From contig CAIXHJ010000169.1 of assembly GCA_903919165.1 (NCBI GenBank), forward strand, positions 1-9,047: a DNA stretch of 9,047 bases, read 5' to 3'. The notes below the pieces were generated by a model. It was not told the DNA's origin and did not search any database. It saw only the letters and a program-made list of their open reading frames with translations. Positions 5,711-9,047 of the stretch are shown here, piece after piece (positions within the stretch are counted from its first letter, which is position 1; the number at the start of each line of letters is the position of its first letter). The position numbers and the translations under genes are program-made. The DNA is from an uncultured Holophagaceae bacterium (lineage in GTDB: Bacteria; Acidobacteriota; Holophagae; Holophagales; Holophagaceae).

Positions 5711-8152
5711 CTAGGCCCGGTCCCGGCCCAGGCGCATGGAGTTGCCGATGACGGACAGGCTGGAGAGCACCATGGCGCCGGCGGCGAGGATCGGGTTCAG
5801 CACACCGGTCATGGCCAGGGAGATGCCCGCGGTGTTGTAGAAGAAGGCCCAGAAGAGGTTCTGCTTGAGCACCCGCAGGGTGAGTGTGGCTAGGCGGAAG
5901 ACGCGGGTGATGCGGGTGAGCGAGTCCCGCATGAGCACCACGGGAGCGGCGTGCATGGCCAGGTCGGCTCCCGATCCCATGGCGATGCCCAGGTCCGCGG
6001 CCGCCAGGGCCGGGGCGTCGTTGATGCCGTCCCCCACCATGGCCACCACCCTCCCCTCGGCCTGGAAGCGCCGCACTGCCTCTGCCTTTTCCGAGGGCGA
6101 TACCTCGCCCACGAAATCATCCACTCCCACCGCCTTGGCGATGCGTTCGGTGGTTCCCCAGGCGTCCCCTGACAGCAGGACCGTGCGGATCCCCCGGGCC
6201 CGCAGCTCAGCGATCACCGTGGCAGCCTCGGGCCGGGGGCGGTCCCCAAAGGCCAGGGCGCCGGCACAATGGCCATCCAGGGCTGTGAAGGCCACAGTGA
6301 GGCCTTCGGCTTCCCAGCCGCGCGCTGTTAGGTCGATCGCGGCGGAAAGCTCGACACCTTCTTCGGCCAGCAGCCTCCGGTTGCCCACGGTCACGCGGCA
6401 ACCCGCCACCAGGCCCAGGATGCCGCGGCCATCCCGCACTTCGATGCCCGTGGCATCCAGCCGGGACAGATTCTGTTCGGCCGCGTACCTGCCCACCGCA
6501 TGGGCTAGGGGATGCTCGGAATAGGACTCCAGGGCCGCCACCAGGTCGAGCCCTTCCAGTTCCGCGTGGCGGACCCGGAAATCGCCTTCGGTGACGGTGC
6601 CGGTCTTGTCGAGGATGAGCAGGTCCACCTTGCGGAAGGTCTCCAGCACCCGCACGTCGCGGATGATGATGCCCTGCCGGGAGGCCGCGCCGATGGCGGC
6701 GGTGGTGGCCAGGGGCGTGGCGATGCCCAGGGCGCAGGGACAGGCGATGACCAGCACGGCGATGCCCCGCAGCAGGGCCTCGGTGGCGTGGAAGCCACGG
6801 CCCAGGCACATCACCACGGTCAGTGCCGCGAGAACCAACACCGTCGGGATGAAGACGCGGGAGACGCGATCCACCAGGCGCTCGAGGGGACTCTTGCTGG
6901 CCAGGGCGGACTGCACGGACTTCACGATCTGGGCCAGGGTGGAGTCCTCGCCGCAGCGGGTGGCGCGAATCTCCAGCACGCCGGCCGTGTTCAGGCTGCC
7001 GCAGATGACCGGATCCCCCGCGGCCTTGGCCCGGGGATCGGATTCGCCGGTGACCACGGATTCGTCCACGGCGGACTGGCCCTCGACCACCACACCGTCA
7101 GCGGGAATGCGCTCGCCCGGCTTCACCAGGAACACCGTGCCGGGCTCCAGGGCCTCGATGGCCACGAAGCGCTCTTGGCCATCGATGCGCACGCGGGCCT
7201 TCTTCGGCAGCAGGCGGTGGAGCATGGCGATGGCGCGGGCGCTGCGGTCCTTGGCATTCCGTTCCAGGGCCTTGCCCGTGAGCACCAGCGTGACGATGGC
7301 GCAGGCGGTATCGAAGTAGAAATGCCGGCCCCCCAGGAAGGCCTGGACCGAGCTGTACACGAAGGCCGCCAGGATGCCTGTGGAGATGAGGGCTTCCATG
7401 CGCAGGTGGCCGGATTTGATGCCGAACCAGGCGATGCGGTGGATGGGCCAGGCTGAATAGAGCACGGCTGGCAGCGCCAGGACCATCAGGATGAAGGGCA
7501 CGCCCCGCTGGGCCCACCCGGCGATGCCCTCCCAGTAGCTGGCGTAGATGACGAGGCTGAACAGCATCACGTTCATCCACATGCCCCCGGCGATGCCCAG
7601 GCGCAGTAGCATGTCCTGCCATTCGCGGCGGTCGCCCTCCTGCTCGGTGCCGAATTCCGCGGCCCGATAGCCGAGGGCCTTCACCCGCTCGGGCACGGTG
7701 CCGGGCGGCACCATCTGGGGGCAGTAGGTGACCTTGAGGAGGTCCGAGGTGAAGAGTACCTCTGCCGACACGATGCCCCGCTCGCGGCGGAGGGCGTGCT
7801 CGACCACCCAGCCGCAGGCGGCGCACCACATGCCGTTCAGCTGATAGAGCGCCTCCCTGGTCTCGGCACCCTCGGGAACGACGAAGTCCACCTCCTCGTC
7901 AGAACGACTCAGCAGACCCAGGCGCAGGCTCTCCTGGAAGAGGTCCGTCTCCCGCAGGTCCAGGCCCGCGTCGATGGCTCCGCTCTCCAGCAGGATGGCG
8001 TAGACGTTCAGACAGCCCGCGCAGCAGAAGCACTTCTGCTGGTCCCGGAAGGCCTGGAGCTGTGGGTTCCTCGTGGCGGAGGCTCCACAGAGATCGCAGG
8101 TCGCGGTGATGCCCAGGCCTGGGCTCCTGCCTGGGCCCAAGCCAGGGTTCAT
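5711..8152 (-). CDS. ccoI: cbb3 oxidase-assembly copper-translocating P1B-type ATPase CcoI/FixI
   Basis: An 813-residue inner-membrane ATPase that exports Cu(I) for insertion into the CuB site of cbb3 cytochrome oxidase. In order: an N-terminal Cys-rich metal-binding region (CDLC at 19-22, CFCCAGC at 41-47), a heavy-metal-associated domain with GMWCAACG (107-114), an MWMNVM helix (191-196), the actuator motif VVTGES (366-371), the transport site CPC (471-473), the phosphorylation site DKTGT with Asp515, the nucleotide-binding His-Pro (547-548), the hinge GDGIND (707-712), and the last helices with YN (772-773) and MVLSSLSVIGNSM (794-806). The N-terminal Cys cluster plus one HMA domain is typical of CcoI/FixI rather than CopA. 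The length is normal and no key residue is missing. The ATG overlaps the preceding stop as ATGA and has no Shine-Dalgarno, so translation is probably coupled. No ccoS follows it. Confidence 0.95.
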   Translation of the reverse strand: MNPGLGPGRSPGLGITATCDLCGASATRNPQLQAFRDQQKCFCCAGCLNVYAILLESGAIDAGLDLRETDLFQESLRLGLLSRSDEEVDFVVPEGAETREALYQLNGMWCAACGWVVEHALRRERGIVSAEVLFTSDLLKVTYCPQMVPPGTVPERVKALGYRAAEFGTEQEGDRREWQDMLLRLGIAGGMWMNVMLFSLVIYASYWEGIAGWAQRGVPFILMVLALPAVLYSAWPIHRIAWFGIKSGHLRMEALISTGILAAFVYSSVQAFLGGRHFYFDTACAIVTLVLTGKALERNAKDRSARAIAMLHRLLPKKARVRIDGQERFVAIEALEPGTVFLVKPGERIPADGVVVEGQSAVDESVVTGESDPRAKAAGDPVICGSLNTAGVLEIRATRCGEDSTLAQIVKSVQSALASKSPLERLVDRVSRVFIPTVLVLAALTVVMCLGRGFHATEALLRGIAVLVIACPCALGIATPLATTAAIGAASRQGIIIRDVRVLETFRKVDLLILDKTGTVTEGDFRVRHAELEGLDLVAALESYSEHPLAHAVGRYAAEQNLSRLDATGIEVRDGRGILGLVAGCRVTVGNRRLLAEEGVELSAAIDLTARGWEAEGLTVAFTALDGHCAGALAFGDRPRPEAATVIAELRARGIRTVLLSGDAWGTTERIAKAVGVDDFVGEVSPSEKAEAVRRFQAEGRVVAMVGDGINDAPALAAADLGIAMGSGADLAMHAAPVVLMRDSLTRITRVFRLATLTLRVLKQNLFWAFFYNTAGISLAMTGVLNPILAAGAMVLSSLSVIGNSMRLGRDRA
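8111..8136. repeat. GC-rich inverted repeat just inside the ccoI coding sequence
   Basis: GCCCAGGC at 8111-8118 and GCCTGGGC at 8129-8136 are perfect complements around a ten-base loop. The first arm is also part of a 14-base palindrome, GCCCAGGCCTGGGC (8111-8124), giving an alternative hairpin. In the ccoI message the structure starts 17 bases after the A of the start codon, within codons 6-14, which encode Gly- and Pro-rich residues before the first CxxC. It could affect translation of ccoI, or be a chance product of Gly/Pro codon repeats. Confidence 0.5.
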
Positions 8153-8310
8153 GAGTGGTGCGTCTGCTGGGGCCGTCCCTGTTCGTCGAGCATCACGGGA
8201 TTGGCCTTCCGGGTGAAGGAGTAAGCCACGATGAGAATGGTGATGAACAGCGCGCCGATGATCCCGAACATCGCGAGGTAGGGACCGCCGCCTTTTTTGG
8301 GTTCAGCCAT
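8149..8310 (-). CDS. Small single-helix membrane protein in the cbb3 assembly operon, in the CcoH position
   Basis: A 53-codon gene reading MAEPKKGGGP, then a hydrophobic helix at about residues 11-31 (YLAMFGIIGALFITILIVAY), then a polar tail with ANPVMLDEQGRP (36-47) and THHS at the end. It is supported by an AAAGGA ribosome binding site eight bases before the ATG, a three-base gap after the ccoG stop and an ATGA overlap with the ccoI start, the exact packing of an operon gene. It occupies the place of ccoH/fixH. The helix followed by a short 'Asn-Pro-Val-Met' segment faintly resembles the start of FixH, but the roughly 100-residue periplasmic domain of that family is absent. It does not show the FixS/CcoS pattern and is not clearly CcoQ. 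The product is probably an accessory subunit or assembly factor of cbb3 oxidase; that role is inferred from context. Confidence 0.8.
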   Translation of the reverse strand: MAEPKKGGGPYLAMFGIIGALFITILIVAYSFTRKANPVMLDEQGRPQQTHHS

Positions 8311-8313
8311 GGG

Positions 8314-9047
8314 TCATTTCCTTTGCAGGGGCGTGATGAAGGTCATTTCCTCGGCGTCCGCTTTGCGGGCGTCGCCGGCCTGGGCCAGGATGCGGATGTG
8401 GTGGACATCCTGGCCATCCTGCACGAAAGGGGCCCGGAGTTCCACCGTGTGTTCATAACTTTCGCCAGGCCGCAGGATGATCGGGTTGGCCTGGAGCGCG
8501 AGATCGGCCCCAGGGAGCCCTTCCACCCAGAGACGGACCTGGGCGGTCCTGCCCGTGCGGTTGGCAAGCTTGAGGCGGATCAGATTGGCGATGCGGCCAT
8601 CGTCCAGCACTTTGAACAGGGTGGAGCGGTCCGGGTTGATCTCCACCAGGACCGGCCGCCGCAGGGACAGGGCCAGCCCCAGGCCCGTGAGGTAGAAGGC
8701 CAGGATGAGCAGGATCACCACCCGCTTCGCATCCCGGAAGCCCCAGCGCTTGTACCAGGGCTCCAGCAGGACCGCCGCCTTGGGCGTCTCGCCCCAGGCG
8801 TAGTGGATGAGGCCCGGCTTGCCCAGCTTGCGCAGCACATCCTCACAGGCGTCGATGCAATCACCGCAGTGGACGCATTCGATCTGGAAGGGCGATTCCC
8901 GGATATCGATGCCCATCTCGCAGACCCGGAAGCACTTCTTGCACTCGATGCAGTCCTTGGCCTCGCCAGTGCCGTCCTGGTAGCTCACCAGCAGGGTGTG
9001 CTTGTCCTGGAGCATGCCCTGGATGTAGCCGTAGGGGCAGACGGTGG
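8314..9047 (-). CDS. ccoG: Cytochrome c oxidase accessory protein CcoG (FixG/RdxA), 5' end missing
   Basis: About 243 C-terminal residues are visible; the frame runs off the right edge and roughly the N-terminal half is missing. The visible part begins TVCPYGYIQG, the family's CPY segment. It then carries two CxxCxxCxxxC [4Fe-4S] motifs (CIECKKCFRVC and CVHCGDCIDAC), a membrane helix with RVVILLILAFYLTGLGLAL, and the C-terminal Ig-like FixG_C domain, which contains DDGRIANLIRLKLANRTG. CcoG is an iron-sulfur membrane protein needed for cbb3 oxidase assembly and has been reported to reduce Cu(II) to Cu(I), the form handled by CcoI. The first cluster ends Cys-Glu where a Pro usually follows. The methionine at 9015 is internal, not the start. 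It is the first visible gene of the operon; ccoNOP probably lies upstream beyond the window. Confidence 0.95.
   Translation of the reverse strand, partial: TVCPYGYIQGMLQDKHTLLVSYQDGTGEAKDCIECKKCFRVCEMGIDIRESPFQIECVHCGDCIDACEDVLRKLGKPGLIHYAWGETPKAAVLLEPWYKRWGFRDAKRVVILLILAFYLTGLGLALSLRRPVLVEINPDRSTLFKVLDDGRIANLIRLKLANRTGRTAQVRLWVEGLPGADLALQANPIILRPGESYEHTVELRAPFVQDGQDVHHIRILAQAGDARKADAEEMTFITPLQRK

Noticed and set aside
8149..8310. Small protein as CcoS (FixS) or CcoQ
   Set aside because: It lacks the FixS pattern of a short N-terminus, a Trp-containing helix and a 'GQFDDL'-like segment, and has no CcoQ-like sequence after the helix. Its position before ccoI also argues against CcoS.

Overview
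The window is GC-rich and gene-dense. It has short intergenic gaps, Shine-Dalgarno starts and a cbb3-type cytochrome c oxidase assembly operon, so it is bacterial chromosome. The combination of ccoG-ccoI with a DUF2164 protein, a cytoplasmic-type M14 peptidase and a stand-alone 'sensor'-fold membrane protein would suit an Acidobacteriota member of the Geothrix/Holophaga type. That is an impression from protein style, not something the sequence proves. I see no rRNA, tRNA, CRISPR array, insertion sequence or phage gene.

Layout. (1) Left edge, minus strand: the first ten codons of an unidentified gene (1-32), preceded by the MFS transporter gene (99-1346) that would be transcribed ahead of it. 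(2) A 73-base gap between divergent genes (1347-1419). (3) A plus-strand series: an unrecognised two-helix membrane protein (1420-1998), a DUF2164 protein (2007-2297), a 68-residue winged-helix-like protein (2343-2549), an M14 zinc carboxypeptidase-family protein (2584-4116), a TauE/SafE-type (DsbD_2/UreH-like) membrane protein (4211-4969) and a sensor-fold membrane protein (5066-5707). (4) A minus-strand operon running in from the right edge: ccoG (5' end cut off, 8314-9047), a 53-codon single-helix membrane protein gene (8149-8310), and ccoI (5711-8152). It meets the plus-strand series tail to tail with only three bases between stop codons.

How the genes work together. CcoG (iron-sulfur protein, reported cupric reductase) and CcoI (P1B copper ATPase) are the classical factors that supply copper to the CuB centre of cbb3 oxidase. 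The structural genes ccoNOP are probably just beyond the right edge. The small gene between them sits where ccoH/fixH usually lies and overlaps ccoI by ATGA, so the two are probably translationally coupled. No ccoS follows ccoI. The TauE/SafE-type protein at 4211-4969 belongs to a family often found beside ccoS in cbb3 clusters, but here it lies on the opposite strand about 0.7 kb beyond the end of ccoI. The plus-strand series otherwise looks like housekeeping or poorly characterised genes with no shared pathway that I can demonstrate.

The best leads are the unannotated 53-residue protein in the CcoH position, the kinase-less sensor-fold protein convergent with ccoI, the GC-rich inverted repeat just inside the ccoI reading frame, and the unrecognised divergently transcribed membrane protein. 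I did not find evidence for a wholly new multi-gene system.
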